Below, piece after piece: positions 37,136 to 47,449 of a DNA stretch of 64,000 nucleotides (position 1 is its first letter; each line of letters starts with the position of its first letter). Position numbers and translations under genes: made by a program. The stretch lies in the NCBI RefSeq assembly GCF_024494355.1, contig NZ_JAKNQY010000010.1:1-64000 (forward strand). Direction: 5' to 3'. Source of the DNA: Pseudomonas sp. Q11. GTDB taxonomy: Bacteria; Pseudomonadota; Gammaproteobacteria; Pseudomonadales; Pseudomonadaceae. Below the pieces are notes generated by a model. The model was given only the letters and a program-made list of their open reading frames with translations. It was not told the DNA's origin and did no database searches.

Positions 37136-37210
37136 TGGGGGTTCCCTGCGTCTACACCCGGCTCTGGTGCGGCGCGGGAGAGGTCGAGGATAGCCCAATC
37201 GCCGGGCATG

Positions 37211-37239
37211 AAAAAGGGTGCCCATGGGCACCCTCTTAT
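37211..37239 (-). terminator. der terminator
   Basis: Perfect 20-base palindrome AGGGTGCCCATGGGCACCCT (37215-37234), followed on the minus strand by TTTTT. Placed to end transcripts from der. Confidence 0.8.
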
Positions 37240-37271
37240 GCTGATCACTCATACCCTCTGGCAACAAGGAC

Positions 37272-37362
37272 TGTGGGAGCAGGGCTTGCCCGCGATGGCC
37301 GCGCTGCGGTGTACAGGTTGAACCGCGTTATCGTTCATCGCGGGCAAGCCTTGCTCCCACAG
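37272..37362. repeat. REPIN between der and the aminotransferase gene
   Basis: TGTGGGAGCAGGGCTTGCCC at 37272 faces GGGCAAGCCTTGCTCCCACA ending at 37361-37362. Confidence 0.9.
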
Positions 37363-37382
37363 ATCAACATCCCAACTTCCAG

Positions 37383-37447
37383 ATCCAAGTCCAAGTCCAA
37401 GTCCAAGCCAGGTCCAGGTCCAGGTCCAGGTCCAGGTCCAGGTCCAG
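37383..37447. repeat. Hexamer tandem repeat (GTCCAA)n-(GGTCCA)n
   Basis: About four units of TCCAAG followed by six units of GGTCCA, 65 bases in all, directly downstream of the der stop codon. A one-base difference separates the two blocks. Such short arrays can change length by slippage. Confidence 0.9.
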
Positions 37448-37453
37448 ACTAGA

Positions 37454-38926
37454 TCAACGTTTGTCGCGGCGCTTCTTGTCGGCCTTCTTGTGGTGCGACA
37501 TCAAGCGGCGCTTCTTGTTGACCTGACGGTCGGTGAGCGTGTTCTTGTTGCCTTCGTACGGGTTCTCGCCGCCCTTGAACTCGATGCGGATCGGCGTACC
37601 GACCAGCTTCAGGACGCGGCGATAAGTGTTTTCCAGATAACGGACGTACGACTTGGGCACCTTCTCGATCTGGTTACCGTGAATCACGATGATCGGCGGG
37701 TTGGCGCCACCCAGGTGAGCGTAACGCAGCTTGATCCGGCGGTTGTTGACCATCGGTGGCGCGTGCTCGCCGACGGCGTCTTCCAGGATCTGGGTCAAGC
37801 GGTTGGTCGGCCAGCGGGTGACCGCTGACTTGAACGAGTTCTGCACCGACGCGTAGAGGTTGCCCACGCCCGTACCGTGCAAGGCCGAGATGAAGTGGAT
37901 GTCGGCGAAGTCAACGAAGAACAGGCGACGCTGCAATTCGATCTTCACGAAATCCCGTTCGCTGGGCGTCATGCCGTCCCACTTGTTGATCGCGATGACC
38001 AACGCACGACCGGCTTCCAGGGCGAAGCCCAGCAGGTTCAGGTCGTGATCGACCACACCTTCGCGGGCGTCCATCACGAAGATCACCACGTTGGCGTCCT
38101 TGATGGCCTGCAGGGTTTTGACCACGGAGAATTTTTCGACTTCTTCGTGGATCTTGCCGCGCTTGCGCACCCCGGCAGTGTCGATCAGCGTGTACTTCTC
38201 TTCGTTACGCTCGAACGGGATGTAGATACTGTCGCGGGTGGTGCCGGGCTGGTCATACACGATGACCCGGTCTTCGCCGAGCATGCGGTTGACCAGCGTC
38301 GACTTGCCGACGTTCGGACGGCCGATGATGGCGATCTTGATCCCGTCTTTTTCGCTAGGGCCAGGAATGCGCTTGGCTTCCTCGCCTTCGGCAACGATTT
38401 CTTCCTCACCGTCTTCCGGTTCGTCTTCGTCGTCTTTGGGGAAATCAGCCAGGGCGATTTCCAGCATCTGGGTGATGCCACGACCATGCGCACCGGCAAT
38501 CGGAATCGCCTGGCCCATGCCCAACGGAGCGAACTCGGCGCGAGCCATGTCCGGGTCGATGTTGTCGACCTTGTTGGCCACCACGTAGGAACGCTTGTTA
38601 CGTTTGCGCAAATGCTCGGCGATCATCTGGTCGGCGGCGGTAAAACCGGCCTTGGCGTCTACCAGGAACAGCACCACATCCGCTTCTTCGATGGCGAGCA
38701 GCGACTGCTCGGCCATTTTTTCGTCCATGCCGTGTTCATCACCGGAGATGCCACCGGTGTCGACCAGAATATAGGTACGCCCTTGCCACTTGGCCTCACC
38801 GTATTGGCGATCACGGGTCAGACCGGACAAGTCGCCGACAATGGCGTCGCGAGTCCTGGTCAGGCGGTTGAACAAGGTGGACTTGCCGACGTTCGGTCGG
38901 CCCACCAGGGCGATTACGGGAACCAT
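37454..38926 (-). CDS. der: Ribosome biogenesis GTPase Der (EngA)
   Basis: Double GTPase of 490 residues that helps 50S assembly. The ATG at 38926 gives [21 protein letters not shown] domain 1 is at about 2-165 ([16 protein letters not shown]). A very acidic linker ([18 protein letters not shown]) joins it to G domain 2 with [29 protein letters not shown] and NKWDG. The C-terminal KH-like domain ends in a basic tail ([14 protein letters not shown]). It lies beyond bamB and its terminator. Confidence 0.98.
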   Translation of the reverse strand: MVPVIALVGRPNVGKSTLFNRLTRTRDAIVGDLSGLTRDRQYGEAKWQGRTYILVDTGGISGDEHGMDEKMAEQSLLAIEEADVVLFLVDAKAGFTAADQMIAEHLRKRNKRSYVVANKVDNIDPDMARAEFAPLGMGQAIPIAGAHGRGITQMLEIALADFPKDDEDEPEDGEEEIVAEGEEAKRIPGPSEKDGIKIAIIGRPNVGKSTLVNRMLGEDRVIVYDQPGTTRDSIYIPFERNEEKYTLIDTAGVRKRGKIHEEVEKFSVVKTLQAIKDANVVIFVMDAREGVVDHDLNLLGFALEAGRALVIAINKWDGMTPSERDFVKIELQRRLFFVDFADIHFISALHGTGVGNLYASVQNSFKSAVTRWPTNRLTQILEDAVGEHAPPMVNNRRIKLRYAHLGGANPPIIVIHGNQIEKVPKSYVRYLENTYRRVLKLVGTPIRIEFKGGENPYEGNKNTLTDRQVNKKRRLMSHHKKADKKRRDKR

Positions 38927-38948
38927 GCGGCTCTCCACTTCGTTATTT

Positions 38949-38982
38949 CAGAAAATACAAAAGCCGCTGCGAGGCAGCGGCT
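38949..38982 (-). terminator. Terminator after bamB
   Basis: AGCCGCTGC (38962-38970) pairs with GCAGCGGCT (38974-38982) around GAG. On the minus strand TTTTGTATTTTC follows. It separates the hisS-yfgM-bamB message from der. Confidence 0.8.
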
Positions 38983-39000
38983 GGTGCTCGGGGGCCATCC

Positions 39001-39089
39001 TGTGGGAGCGAGCCTGCTCGCGAAAGCGGTGGATCAGTCGACATCCATGCCACTGGAACACCGCATTCGAGAGCACGCCCGCTCCCACA
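39001..39089. repeat. REPIN between bamB and der
   Basis: TGTGGGAGCGAGCCTGCTCG at 39001 faces a diverged arm GAGCACGCCCGCTCCCACA ending at 39089. Confidence 0.8.
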
Positions 39090-39127
39090 AAAATGAAGCC
39101 GCTTGGGGGTTAGCCCCAAGCATAGTC

Positions 39128-40279
39128 TTACTTGATGGTCAGGGCTTCCAGTTTGCCGCTGTTGCCATACACATAAATCATGTTGCCCACCACCAGCGGA
39201 CGGGCACGCAGGCCGTCGCTGTCGATGCGCTCACGGCCGACGAAACGACCGTCCACCTGGCTGAGCAGGTGCAGGTAACCTTCCAGGTCACCGACTGCAA
39301 CGTAGCTGGAGAACACTTCCGGGGCCGACAGTTGACGACGGGCCAGGGCATCGTTACTCCACAATGCGGTGGTGGAACGCTCGTCGACGCCTTCAACCGT
39401 GCCCGAGGACAGGCTCACGTAGACGCTACCAAAACCCTGGGCGACCCCGGCGTAGCTGGACGCATCGCGCTGCCACAGCGGGCGACCGCTTTCCAGGTCC
39501 AGCGCCGCAACGCGACCCTGGTAGCTGGCGACGTACAGCGTACCGCCAGACAGCAGCAGGCCGCCGTCGATGTCGACCACACGCTCCAGTTCCGAACGGC
39601 CCTGCGGGATGGCCACGCGCTGTTCCCAGACCGGAACGCCGTTGGAAATATCCAGGGCAACCACTTTACCGGTCGACAACCCGGCCACCGCAAGGCGGTT
39701 GGTGACGATCGGCGCACTGGTGCCGCGCAGGGTCAATACCGCCGGGGTGCTGTCGTACAACCAGCGCTGCTCGCCAGTGGCGGCATCCAGACCGATCAGG
39801 CTGTCATCCTGGGTCTGCACCACCACCACGTCACCGTTGGTGGCCGGCGGCGCGAGGACTTCACTGGTCACGCGGGCGCGCCATTTTTCTTCACCGCTGC
39901 TGGCGTCCAGGGCCACGATCTCGCCCTTGAGCGTGCCGATCATGACCAGCCCGTAACCCACACCAACGGCGCCGGAAACGGGCAGCTCGAGATCCTGCTC
40001 CCACTTGACGTCGCCGTTGGTGCGATCCATCGCCATCACCACGCCAGTGACGTCGGAAGCATAGAGGGTGTCGCCATCAATGGCCGGCACCAGCATGTTG
40101 TAGGTTTCACCCTGGCCGTCACCGATGGAGCGGCTCCATTGCTTCTGCAGCACGACTTCTTCTTTGAAATCGGTCAGTTCGGCCGGTGGCAGTTCTTTCT
40201 TGCTGTTGCTGCTGCAACCCGCGGCCAGAATGGCCAGAGCCAGCAATGCTGCATGTTTCCAACGGATCACGTCACGCAT
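39128..40279 (-). CDS. bamB: Outer membrane assembly lipoprotein BamB
   Basis: BAM-complex lipoprotein of 383 residues from the ATG at 40279. It has a signal peptide with lipobox LAILAAGC (Cys about residue 22) and an eight-bladed PQQ-type beta-propeller, with repeats such as LYASDVTGVVMAMDRTNGDV and IVALDASSGEEKWRARV. It supports BamA in inserting beta-barrel proteins. The start overlaps the end of the yfgM-like gene by eight bases, as in the conserved hisS-yfgM-bamB-der cluster. Confidence 0.96.
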   Translation of the reverse strand: MRDVIRWKHAALLALAILAAGCSSNSKKELPPAELTDFKEEVVLQKQWSRSIGDGQGETYNMLVPAIDGDTLYASDVTGVVMAMDRTNGDVKWEQDLELPVSGAVGVGYGLVMIGTLKGEIVALDASSGEEKWRARVTSEVLAPPATNGDVVVVQTQDDSLIGLDAATGEQRWLYDSTPAVLTLRGTSAPIVTNRLAVAGLSTGKVVALDISNGVPVWEQRVAIPQGRSELERVVDIDGGLLLSGGTLYVASYQGRVAALDLESGRPLWQRDASSYAGVAQGFGSVYVSLSSGTVEGVDERSTTALWSNDALARRQLSAPEVFSSYVAVGDLEGYLHLLSQVDGRFVGRERIDSDGLRARPLVVGNMIYVYGNSGKLEALTIK

Positions 40280-40913
40280 CCCCTTTGGCCAGGTCGTCCA
40301 GCTTGATTTGCAGGCCACCGACCGCGGCTTCATCCGACAGCGCAGCCTTGGCTTTTTGGTAGGCCGCATGGGCCTCATCAGCACGACCAAGCTGTACCAG
40401 CAGGTCGCCCTTGAGTTCTTCGCGAGTCGCCAGGAACGCCTTGTCGGCATCACCGTCGAGCAGCTTCAAGGCGTCTTCGGCCTTGTCCTGTGCCGCCATC
40501 ACCTGCGCCAGGCGCTGACGCGCCACTTCGCCCAGGGTCGGGTTGGCAGGCTTGTCGACAATGGCTTTGAGCTCGATGGCGGCGTCGTCCAGCTTGCCCG
40601 TGTCAACCGCGACCTTGGCCACGAACAGGCGGCCATATTGCGCGTAGGCGGTGCCGCCGAATTCGTTGTCGAGCTTGCCGGCCAACTCTGCCACGCGGGC
40701 GGCGTCAGGCTTGCCGTCCGGGGTCAGGGTAGTTTCCAGCAACTGCTGATAGAGCATCGAAGCGCCTTGCGCCTGATTGCTCTGGTATTTCTGCCAGGCC
40801 TGCCAGCCGAACACGATGACCAGCGCCAACAGGCCGCCAGTGACCAGCGGCTTACCATTGCGCGTCCACCAGTCCTTCAAATCCGCCAGCTGTTCATCAT
40901 CGGTACTCGACAC
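40272..40913 (-). CDS. YfgM-family TPR membrane protein
   Basis: Protein of 213 residues with one N-terminal membrane anchor (about 25-42, KPLVTGGLLALVIVFGWQAW) and a periplasmic TPR-like helical domain. E. coli YfgM binds the SecYEG translocon and periplasmic chaperones. Conserved start MSSTDDEQLADLKDWW. Between hisS (40 bases upstream) and bamB (overlapping). Confidence 0.92.
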   Translation of the reverse strand: MSSTDDEQLADLKDWWTRNGKPLVTGGLLALVIVFGWQAWQKYQSNQAQGASMLYQQLLETTLTPDGKPDAARVAELAGKLDNEFGGTAYAQYGRLFVAKVAVDTGKLDDAAIELKAIVDKPANPTLGEVARQRLAQVMAAQDKAEDALKLLDGDADKAFLATREELKGDLLVQLGRADEAHAAYQKAKAALSDEAAVGGLQIKLDDLAKGDA

Positions 40914-40953
40914 CCCAATACTCCTTAATCGCTAAATCGGCTGTTTGACAGCT

Positions 40954-42243
40954 TCAACCCTGCACGACGCAGGTGGCCAGGTGTGCGGCAAGCGCATCCC
41001 AGGCAATGCTTTGTTGTTCGCCCTGGCCACGCAGGGGTTTGAAACCTACCACTTGCTGGGCCAGTTCGTCGTCACCGAGAATCAGTGCATACAGCGCACC
41101 GCTCTTGTCGGCCTTCTTGAACTGGCTCTTGAAACTGCCGCCACCGGCGTTGATCTGCAGGCGCAGGTTGGGCAACTGGTCGCGGACCCGCTCGCTCAGC
41201 GCCAGGGCCGCCAGTTCGGCTGCTTCGCCGAAGGCGCACAGATAAACGTCGACCTGACGAGAGATTTCTTGCGGAATCTTGTCGAGCGTTTCAAGCATCA
41301 ACACCAGACGTTCGATGCCCATGGCAAAACCCACGCCCGACGTCGGCTTTCCGCCCATCTGTTCCACCAGCCCGTCGTAACGGCCGCCGGCACACACAGT
41401 ACCCTGGGCACCCAGCTTGTCGGTGACCCATTCAAAGACGGTCTTGCTGTAGTAATCCAGCCCGCGGACCAGCTTCGGGTTGATGACGTAGGGAATACCG
41501 ACGGCGTCCAGGCGCGCCTTCAGGCCTTCGAAGTGCAGGCGGGATTCTTCGTCGAGGTAGTCAGCCATTTTCGGCGCATCGACCAGGATCGCCTGCGTGT
41601 CGGCGTTCTTGGTATCCAACACCCGCAGCGGGTTGGTTTTGAGGCGACGCTGACTGTCTTCGTCCAGCTTGTCCAGGTGAGCAGACAGGAACTCCACCAG
41701 CGCTTCGCGGTAACGCCCACGGGACTCGCTGGTGCCCAGGCTGTTGAGTTCGAGCTTGACCGCATCACGAATGCCCAACTCGCCCCACAGGCGCCAGGTC
41801 AACACAATCAGCTCGGCGTCGATATCCGGGCCGTCGAGGTTGAACACCTCGAGGCCAATCTGGTGGAACTGGCGATAACGGCCTTTCTGCGGACGCTCGT
41901 GGCGAAACATCGGGCCGATGTACCAGAGTTTCTGCACCTGGCCACCGCCGGTAATACCGTGCTCGAGCACCGCACGCACGCATGCCGCCGTGCCTTCGGG
42001 ACGCAGGGTCAGCGAATCGCCGTTGCGGTCCTCGAAGGTGTACATCTCTTTTTCGACGATGTCGGTCACTTCGCCGATGGAACGCTTGAACAGCTCGGTG
42101 AACTCGACGATCGGCATGCGGATCTGCCGATAACCGTAGTTATCCAGCAAACGCGCCACGGTGCCCTCGAAATAACGCCACAGGGGCGTCTGCTCGGGCA
42201 GGATGTCGTTCATGCCACGAATGGCTTGCAGGGACTTGCTCAC
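40954..42243 (-). CDS. hisS: Histidyl-tRNA synthetase
   Basis: Class II synthetase of 429 residues charging tRNA-His. Starts [20 protein letters not shown]. Class II motif 2 ([20 protein letters not shown] near 112) and the histidine-specific [15 protein letters not shown] and [15 protein letters not shown] are intact; the anticodon-binding domain begins near 330. It sits 24 bases after ispG. Confidence 0.98.
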   Translation of the reverse strand: MSKSLQAIRGMNDILPEQTPLWRYFEGTVARLLDNYGYRQIRMPIVEFTELFKRSIGEVTDIVEKEMYTFEDRNGDSLTLRPEGTAACVRAVLEHGITGGGQVQKLWYIGPMFRHERPQKGRYRQFHQIGLEVFNLDGPDIDAELIVLTWRLWGELGIRDAVKLELNSLGTSESRGRYREALVEFLSAHLDKLDEDSQRRLKTNPLRVLDTKNADTQAILVDAPKMADYLDEESRLHFEGLKARLDAVGIPYVINPKLVRGLDYYSKTVFEWVTDKLGAQGTVCAGGRYDGLVEQMGGKPTSGVGFAMGIERLVLMLETLDKIPQEISRQVDVYLCAFGEAAELAALALSERVRDQLPNLRLQINAGGGSFKSQFKKADKSGALYALILGDDELAQQVVGFKPLRGQGEQQSIAWDALAAHLATCVVQG

Positions 42244-42267
42244 AGGTAATCCTTAAATTCGTTCGAC

Positions 42268-43377
42268 TCAACCACGCGCGATTACAGCAGCGTCGGCTTC
42301 GACCTTTTCGGCCGCTTTCTGGCGGATCAGCCGTTCCAGTTCATCCACCAGATTGTCATTCGTCAGTTTCTGCGACGGCTTGCCGTCGATGTAAATCAGG
42401 TTCGGTGTACCACCAGTGAGGCCGATATGGGCCTCCTTGGCTTCACCCGGCCCGTTGACCACGCAACCAATCACCGCGACATCCAGCGGCACCAGCAAGT
42501 CTTCCAGGCGCCCTTCCAGCTCGTTCATGGTCTTGACCACATCAAAGTTCTGCCGCGAGCAGCTCGGGCAGGCAATGAAGTTGATGCCACGGGAACGCAG
42601 GTGCAGGGACTTGAGAATGTCGTAGCCGACTTTCACTTCCTCCACCGGATCGGCCGCCAACGAGATGCGGATGGTATCGCCAATCCCTTCGGCGAGCAGC
42701 ATACCGAGGCCGACGGCGGATTTCACCGTGCCCGAACGCAACCCACCGGCTTCGGTAATGCCCAGGTGCAGCGGCTGGACGATTTCCTTGGCCAGCAGGC
42801 GGTAGGCTTCGACGGCCATGAACACGTCGGAAGCCTTCACGCTGACCTTGAAGTCCTGGAAGTTCAGGCGTTCCAGGTGCTCGACATGGCGCAGGGCCGA
42901 TTCCACCAGCGCAGCCGGGGTCGGTTCGCCGTATTTCTTTTGCAGGTCTTTTTCCAGGGAACCGGCGTTGACGCCGATACGGATCGGAATGCCACGGTCG
43001 CGGGCGGCATCCACCACCGCACGCACGCGGTCTTCGCGGCCGATGTTGCCCGGATTGATGCGCAGGCAGTCCACACCCAGCTCGGCCACGCGCAGGGCGA
43101 TGCGGTAGTCGAAGTGAATGTCGGCCACCAGCGGCACTTTGACCAACTGCTTGATTTTGCCGAACGCCTCGGCGGCGTCCATGTCCGGCACGGAAACCCG
43201 CACGATGTCGACACCGGCGGCTTCCAGTCGGTTGATCTGCGCAACGGTGGCCGCTACGTCGTTGGTGTCACTGTTGGTCATGCTTTGCACAGCGATGGGC
43301 GCATCGCCGCCAACAGGAACGTTGCCGACCCAGATCTTTCGCGATTCGCGACGTTTGATTGGAGATTCGCCGTGCAT
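42268..43377 (-). CDS. ispG: 4-hydroxy-3-methylbut-2-enyl diphosphate synthase IspG
   Basis: Fe-S enzyme of the MEP isoprenoid pathway, 369 residues. N-terminal TIM barrel ([20 protein letters not shown]) and C-terminal [4Fe-4S] domain with ligands in [13 protein letters not shown] and [17 protein letters not shown]. Starts three bases after the rodZ stop; followed by hisS. Confidence 0.97.
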   Translation of the reverse strand: MHGESPIKRRESRKIWVGNVPVGGDAPIAVQSMTNSDTNDVAATVAQINRLEAAGVDIVRVSVPDMDAAEAFGKIKQLVKVPLVADIHFDYRIALRVAELGVDCLRINPGNIGREDRVRAVVDAARDRGIPIRIGVNAGSLEKDLQKKYGEPTPAALVESALRHVEHLERLNFQDFKVSVKASDVFMAVEAYRLLAKEIVQPLHLGITEAGGLRSGTVKSAVGLGMLLAEGIGDTIRISLAADPVEEVKVGYDILKSLHLRSRGINFIACPSCSRQNFDVVKTMNELEGRLEDLLVPLDVAVIGCVVNGPGEAKEAHIGLTGGTPNLIYIDGKPSQKLTNDNLVDELERLIRQKAAEKVEADAAVIARG

Positions 43378-43380
43378 GAC

Positions 43381-44427
43381 TTATTGACCCAACTTCAGGC
43401 GAGCGGTCTCGCCACTGGTGAACGGAGCCACGTCGACCGGTTGGCCGTTGTAGCTGACCTGCGCGCCACGGGCATAACCCAGGCGTACGGCAAACGGCGG
43501 CGTGCCGTTGACGGAGGTACTGTCGCCCTTGCGCTTGAGGCCACTGAACAGCACCTTGCCGCTACCGTCGGTGATCTGCGTCCAGCAGTCGGCGGTAAAT
43601 TGAATCTGTACCTGGCCTTCACCGGCAGCGGGTGCGACAGGCGCTACCGGAGTTGCTGGCGCTGTCGGAGCAACCTGTGCGGCGGCTGGCGCGGCGGGAG
43701 CTTCTACGGCAGGGGCCGGCGTGCTCGGTACGGCCGGCGCTGAAGCAGCCGGCGCGCTGGCGGTAGGCGCGGGCGTGGTCGGTGCAACAGGTGCGTCCGC
43801 CGGAGCAGCCGGAACATTTGGCTCAGCACCAACGGAGGCATCGGTGCCGTCCTGCCCCTGAGGCAACACCAGAGTGCTTTCCCCTGCGGTCTGGCCTTCC
43901 ACGACAGCCTGGTCTTCCGGCTCGTCCAGTGGATGTATGCGGGTGGTGCCGTCGGCGCCTTCGACCTCAACATGCTCAGGGCTCATGCCGATCGGATCCT
44001 TGGCGCGCAAAGAGGCCTGGTCCTGCCACCAGAGGAAACCGCCACCAATCACCGCGATCAACAGTAGCAAACTGACGATTCGCAAAATGGTGTGGGAAAC
44101 GCGAACCGGCTCTTCGATGCGACCCAGGCTGTGCACGCTGCTGCCCTGGGCATCGGAGCCGGTGTATTGATCGAATTGCTGGACCAGTTCGGTCTGGTCC
44201 ATGCCGAGCAATTTGGCATAGGCACGGATGTAGCCCCGGGCGAAAGTATGCCCGGGCAGTTTATCGAACGCGCCGGCTTCCAGGTTGCCCAGGGAAGTCA
44301 CGGTGAGATTGAGCTTGAGGGCCACCTCTGCCAGCGACCAACCATGGCTTTCGCGAGCTTGGCGCAGGGTCTCACCGGGATTTACGCGAGTCGCTGCTAC
44401 AACTTCAGGATGCGCCGCTTTCATCAT
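43381..44427 (-). CDS. rodZ: Cell-shape protein RodZ
   Basis: Protein of 348 residues linking MreB to the elongasome. Cytoplasmic HTH domain at about 15-80 (GETLRQARESHGWSLAEVAL), membrane helix near 112-132 (ILRIVSLLLLIAVIGGGFLW), a long Pro/Ala/Thr-rich periplasmic linker (about 190-270) and the C-terminal DUF4115-type domain (IQFTADCWTQITDGSGKVLF). The ATG overlaps the pilW stop by four bases; a second ATG one codon on is equally possible. Confidence 0.93.
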   Translation of the reverse strand: MMKAAHPEVVAATRVNPGETLRQARESHGWSLAEVALKLNLTVTSLGNLEAGAFDKLPGHTFARGYIRAYAKLLGMDQTELVQQFDQYTGSDAQGSSVHSLGRIEEPVRVSHTILRIVSLLLLIAVIGGGFLWWQDQASLRAKDPIGMSPEHVEVEGADGTTRIHPLDEPEDQAVVEGQTAGESTLVLPQGQDGTDASVGAEPNVPAAPADAPVAPTTPAPTASAPAASAPAVPSTPAPAVEAPAAPAAAQVAPTAPATPVAPVAPAAGEGQVQIQFTADCWTQITDGSGKVLFSGLKRKGDSTSVNGTPPFAVRLGYARGAQVSYNGQPVDVAPFTSGETARLKLGQ

Positions 44428-45182
44428 TGCTCCGACAGGTATTGCTGATATTCCGGCGTACCGGGATAGAGTCTTTTTAGTTGCAGGCCAAAACTGGCGG
44501 CCTTGTCACGATCTTCAAACACGTGGGCCAGCCGAACACCGAGCAATAGACTACGTGCATTTTGCTCGCTCAGCAGGCTAAAACGTTCGTAATAATCCCG
44601 CGCGGGCACATAATGCCTGTCTTCGTAAGACAACTCAGCCATTTCCAGCAATGCCCGCGGCTGCTGGCGGTTAAGCCGCAGGGCTTTTTCAAGCTGCTGG
44701 CGGGCCAGATCACGCTGACCGAGTTTGGAAGCCGTCATGCCCAGGTTTTCAAACACCCGTGACCGTTCTGGGTAAAGGGTATCGGCGGTCGCCTGCTCGA
44801 AGCGCTCGTAAGCCTCTTTATAACGCTTCTGCTCGAAAAGGAAGCTGCCGTAGTTGTTCAGGATCCGTGCATCCTGCGGCAGGGCGGACAGCGCCTTGCG
44901 AAAATGCGCGTCGGCCAGCTCAGGCTCCATCTCGGCCTGGAAGACCAACGCCAGGGCCGCATTGGCATCGGCGTCTGAATCGTCCAGCTCCAGGGCTTTC
45001 TTGAGTGGCACCTTGGCCCGCTCGGTCATGCCCTGTTGCAGATAGCCTATGCCCAATTGCACATAGGCTTCACGCGCCTCATCCCGCCCCTTGCTGGTTT
45101 TCATGGGGTTGTAGTCACCCGACAGAACACAACCGGCGCAAAGACCGGCCAACAGCAACAGCAGCGCGAAGCGCAGGGACAT
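44424..45182 (-). CDS. pilW: Type IV pilus biogenesis lipoprotein PilW/PilF
   Basis: Outer membrane pilotin of 252 residues for the PilQ secretin. Lipoprotein signal with LLAGLCAGC (Cys about 18), then six TPR-type helical repeats (YVQLGIGYLQQGMTERAKVP, ADANAALALVFQAEME, RILNNYGSFLFEQKRYKEAY). Sits between rlmN and rodZ as in other pseudomonads. The P. aeruginosa counterpart is usually called PilF. Confidence 0.92.
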   Translation of the reverse strand: MSLRFALLLLLAGLCAGCVLSGDYNPMKTSKGRDEAREAYVQLGIGYLQQGMTERAKVPLKKALELDDSDADANAALALVFQAEMEPELADAHFRKALSALPQDARILNNYGSFLFEQKRYKEAYERFEQATADTLYPERSRVFENLGMTASKLGQRDLARQQLEKALRLNRQQPRALLEMAELSYEDRHYVPARDYYERFSLLSEQNARSLLLGVRLAHVFEDRDKAASFGLQLKRLYPGTPEYQQYLSEQ

Positions 45183-45194
45183 AGAGATCCTCTC

Positions 45195-46343
45195 TTAGTG
45201 ACTGTTCGCAGCGTTTTGCGCGACATCGTCGGCGGCGTTCAACTCACGCACGGCAATGTAGCGCTCACTGCGACGGGTGCGATCCAGCACCTGTCCTACC
45301 AATTGGCCACACGCGGCGTCGATGTCTTCGCCGCGGGTAGTACGCACGGTGACGTTGAAGCCAGCGTGGTGAAGCTGGTCCTGGAAGCGACGAATCGCGT
45401 TGTTGCTCGGACGCTCGTAACCGGAATGCGGGAACGGGTTGAACGGGATCAGGTTGATCTTGCAAGGGATGTTCTTGAGCAGCTCGATCATCTCGACCGC
45501 GTGTTCAACCTTGTCGTTCACGTCCTTGAGCAGCGTGTACTCGATGGTCAGCACGCGCTTTTCGCCCAGGGACGACATATAGCGCTGACACGATTCCAGC
45601 AGCATCTTAAGCGGGTATTTCTTGTTGATCGGCACCAATTGGTTACGCAATGCGTCATTGGGTGCGTGCAGCGACAACGCCAGGGAGACGTCGATGTGCT
45701 TGGCCAGCTCATCGATCATCGGCACCACGCCGGAGGTGGACAGGGTCACCCGGCGCTTGGAGATGCCATAGCCCAGGTCATCCATCATCAGGTGCATGGC
45801 GGCGACGACGTTGTCGAAGTTCAGCAGCGGCTCACCCATGCCCATCATCACCACGTTGGTGATGGCACGGTCGACGGTCGCCGGGACGCTGCCAAAGGAT
45901 TTGTTGGCAATCCACACCTGGCCGATGACTTCGGCGGCGGTGAGGTTGCTATTGAAGCCTTGCTTGCCGGTGGAGCAGAAGCTGCAATCCAGGGCACAGC
46001 CTGCCTGGGACGAAACGCACAAGGTGCCGCGTTTGCCCTGGGGAATGTAAACGGTCTCGACGCAGCTGCCGGACGCCACGCGCACCACCCATTTACGGGT
46101 GCCGTCGCTGGAGATGTCCTCGCTGACCACTTCCGGACCGCGAATTTCAGCAACGGCCTTGAGCTTTTCGCGCAGGGCCTTGCTGACATTCGTCATGGCG
46201 TCGAAGTCGTCGACGCCAAAGTGGTGAATCCATTTCATCACCTGGCCGGCACGGAAACGCTTCTCCCCGATCGAGTCGAAGAATTTCTCCATTTCCGGCT
46301 GGGTCAGGCCCAACAGGTTGGTTTTGCCGTTCGATGTAGTCAT
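45195..46343 (-). CDS. rlmN: Dual-specificity rRNA/tRNA methyltransferase RlmN
   Basis: Radical SAM enzyme of 382 residues that makes m2A2503 in 23S rRNA and m2A37 in tRNAs. The ATG at 46343 gives [20 protein letters not shown]. The cluster motif CxxxCxxC is in [32 protein letters not shown] and the mechanistic C-terminal cysteine (in DIDAACGQL) are present. Between ndk and pilW. Confidence 0.97.
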   Translation of the reverse strand: MTTSNGKTNLLGLTQPEMEKFFDSIGEKRFRAGQVMKWIHHFGVDDFDAMTNVSKALREKLKAVAEIRGPEVVSEDISSDGTRKWVVRVASGSCVETVYIPQGKRGTLCVSSQAGCALDCSFCSTGKQGFNSNLTAAEVIGQVWIANKSFGSVPATVDRAITNVVMMGMGEPLLNFDNVVAAMHLMMDDLGYGISKRRVTLSTSGVVPMIDELAKHIDVSLALSLHAPNDALRNQLVPINKKYPLKMLLESCQRYMSSLGEKRVLTIEYTLLKDVNDKVEHAVEMIELLKNIPCKINLIPFNPFPHSGYERPSNNAIRRFQDQLHHAGFNVTVRTTRGEDIDAACGQLVGQVLDRTRRSERYIAVRELNAADDVAQNAANSH

Positions 46344-46371
46344 GGATTCACCTTCACTCAAAAGCCTGGGC

Positions 46372-46797
46372 TTAGCGAGTGGTTACTTCAGTAGCGGAGA
46401 AAAAGTAAGCGATTTCGCGAGCAGCAGCGGCTTCGGAGTCCGAACCGTGAACGGCGTTGGCGTCGATCGACTCAGCGAAGTCAGCACGGATGGTGCCGGC
46501 AGCGGCTTCTTTAGGGTTGGTGGCGCCCATCAGCTCACGGTTACGAGCAATGGCGTTTTCGCCTTCCAGCACCTGAACGACAACCGGACCGGAAGTCATG
46601 AAAGCAACCAGCTCACCGAAGAAGCCGCGCTCGCTGTGCTCAGCGTAGAAACCTTCGGCTTCGGCCTTGGACAGTTGCTTCATTTTCGAAGCTACAACGC
46701 GCAGGCCAGCGTCTTCGAAGCGGGTAACAATCTTGCCGATCACGTTTTTAGCAACGGCGTCAGGCTTGATGATGGAGAAAGTACGTTGAACAGCCAT
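46372..46797 (-). CDS. ndk: Nucleoside diphosphate kinase
   Basis: Balances NTP pools by phosphate transfer through His. 141 residues, full length. [20 protein letters not shown] at the start; the phospho-His lies in [19 protein letters not shown] near residue 117. Confidence 0.98.
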   Translation of the reverse strand: MAVQRTFSIIKPDAVAKNVIGKIVTRFEDAGLRVVASKMKQLSKAEAEGFYAEHSERGFFGELVAFMTSGPVVVQVLEGENAIARNRELMGATNPKEAAAGTIRADFAESIDANAVHGSDSEAAAAREIAYFFSATEVTTR

Positions 46798-46835
46798 GGT
46801 GTAACTCCAGAAACGGTAATTTGCGAAAAATTAAA

Positions 46836-46858
46836 CCCGCGAATTATACGCGGGTTCT
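46836..46858 (-). terminator. isc operon terminator, possibly overlapping the ndk promoter
   Basis: AACCCGCG (46836-46843) pairs with CGCGGGTT (46851-46858). On the minus strand TTTAATTTTT follows. The loop reads TATAATT on the minus strand, a consensus -10 that could serve ndk. Confidence 0.65.
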
Positions 46859-46889
46859 TGGGTATTGCCTAACTGCGTACAGTGCAGAC

Positions 46890-47090
46890 TCAGTCTGCCT
46901 CTTCGATCCAGGCCGCTTGAATCGCTTCCAGCACCTTCTCACCACCACGGGTCGGATCATCGCTGAACTCCGGCAACGCCAGCACCCATTTGTGCAGATC
47001 GACGAAGTTCACGTAATGGGGGTCTACATCCGGCTTGGATTCAGCCAGCTGGATTGCGATTTCCAGTACATCAACCCATTTCAGACTCAT
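46890..47090 (-). CDS. iscX: Fe-S cluster assembly protein IscX
   Basis: Small acidic protein of 66 residues that binds IscS and iron and adjusts cluster assembly. MSLKWVDVLEIAIQLAESKP and the conserved VNFVDLHKWVLALPEF and GGEKVLEAIQAAWIEE match the family. Last gene of the isc operon. Confidence 0.96.
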   Translation of the reverse strand: MSLKWVDVLEIAIQLAESKPDVDPHYVNFVDLHKWVLALPEFSDDPTRGGEKVLEAIQAAWIEEAD

Positions 47091-47104
47091 TGTAGCTCCC
47101 TGAA

Positions 47105-47446
47105 TCAGTGCGGCGCTTCGGCCGCATGGTTAAGCGAATATTTCGGAATTTCGACTACCAGGTCTTCGGTTCCGACCTTGGCCTGGCACGTCAGGCGCGA
47201 CGTCGGCTCCAGGCCCCAGGCCCGGTCAAGATAGTCTTCTTCCAGCTCATCGGCCTCATTCAGCGAGTCGAAACCCTCGCGAATGATGCAATGGCAGGTG
47301 GTGCAGGCACAAACGCCGCCGCAGGCGCTTTCGATCTCGATGTGGTTGTCATGGGCCACTTCAAGCAGGGACTTGCCGGTTTCGGCCTCTACCACCATAC
47401 CGTCCGGGCAATGCTCGGCGTGTGGCAGAAAAATGATCTGCGGCAT
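47105..47446 (-). CDS. fdx: ISC-type [2Fe-2S] ferredoxin
   Basis: Adrenodoxin-type ferredoxin of 113 residues supplying electrons for Fe-S assembly. Cluster ligands: the C-x5-C-x2-C set in ESACGGVCACTTCHCII plus a fourth cysteine in TSRLTCQAKVG. Three bases after hscA. Confidence 0.97.
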   Translation of the reverse strand: MPQIIFLPHAEHCPDGMVVEAETGKSLLEVAHDNHIEIESACGGVCACTTCHCIIREGFDSLNEADELEEDYLDRAWGLEPTSRLTCQAKVGTEDLVVEIPKYSLNHAAEAPH

Positions 47447-47449
47447 CAG

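Noticed and set aside
37877..40306. Plus-strand open frame of 809 codons opposite der and bamB
   Set aside because: It is the antisense of two confidently identified genes; long antisense frames are common in GC-rich genomes.
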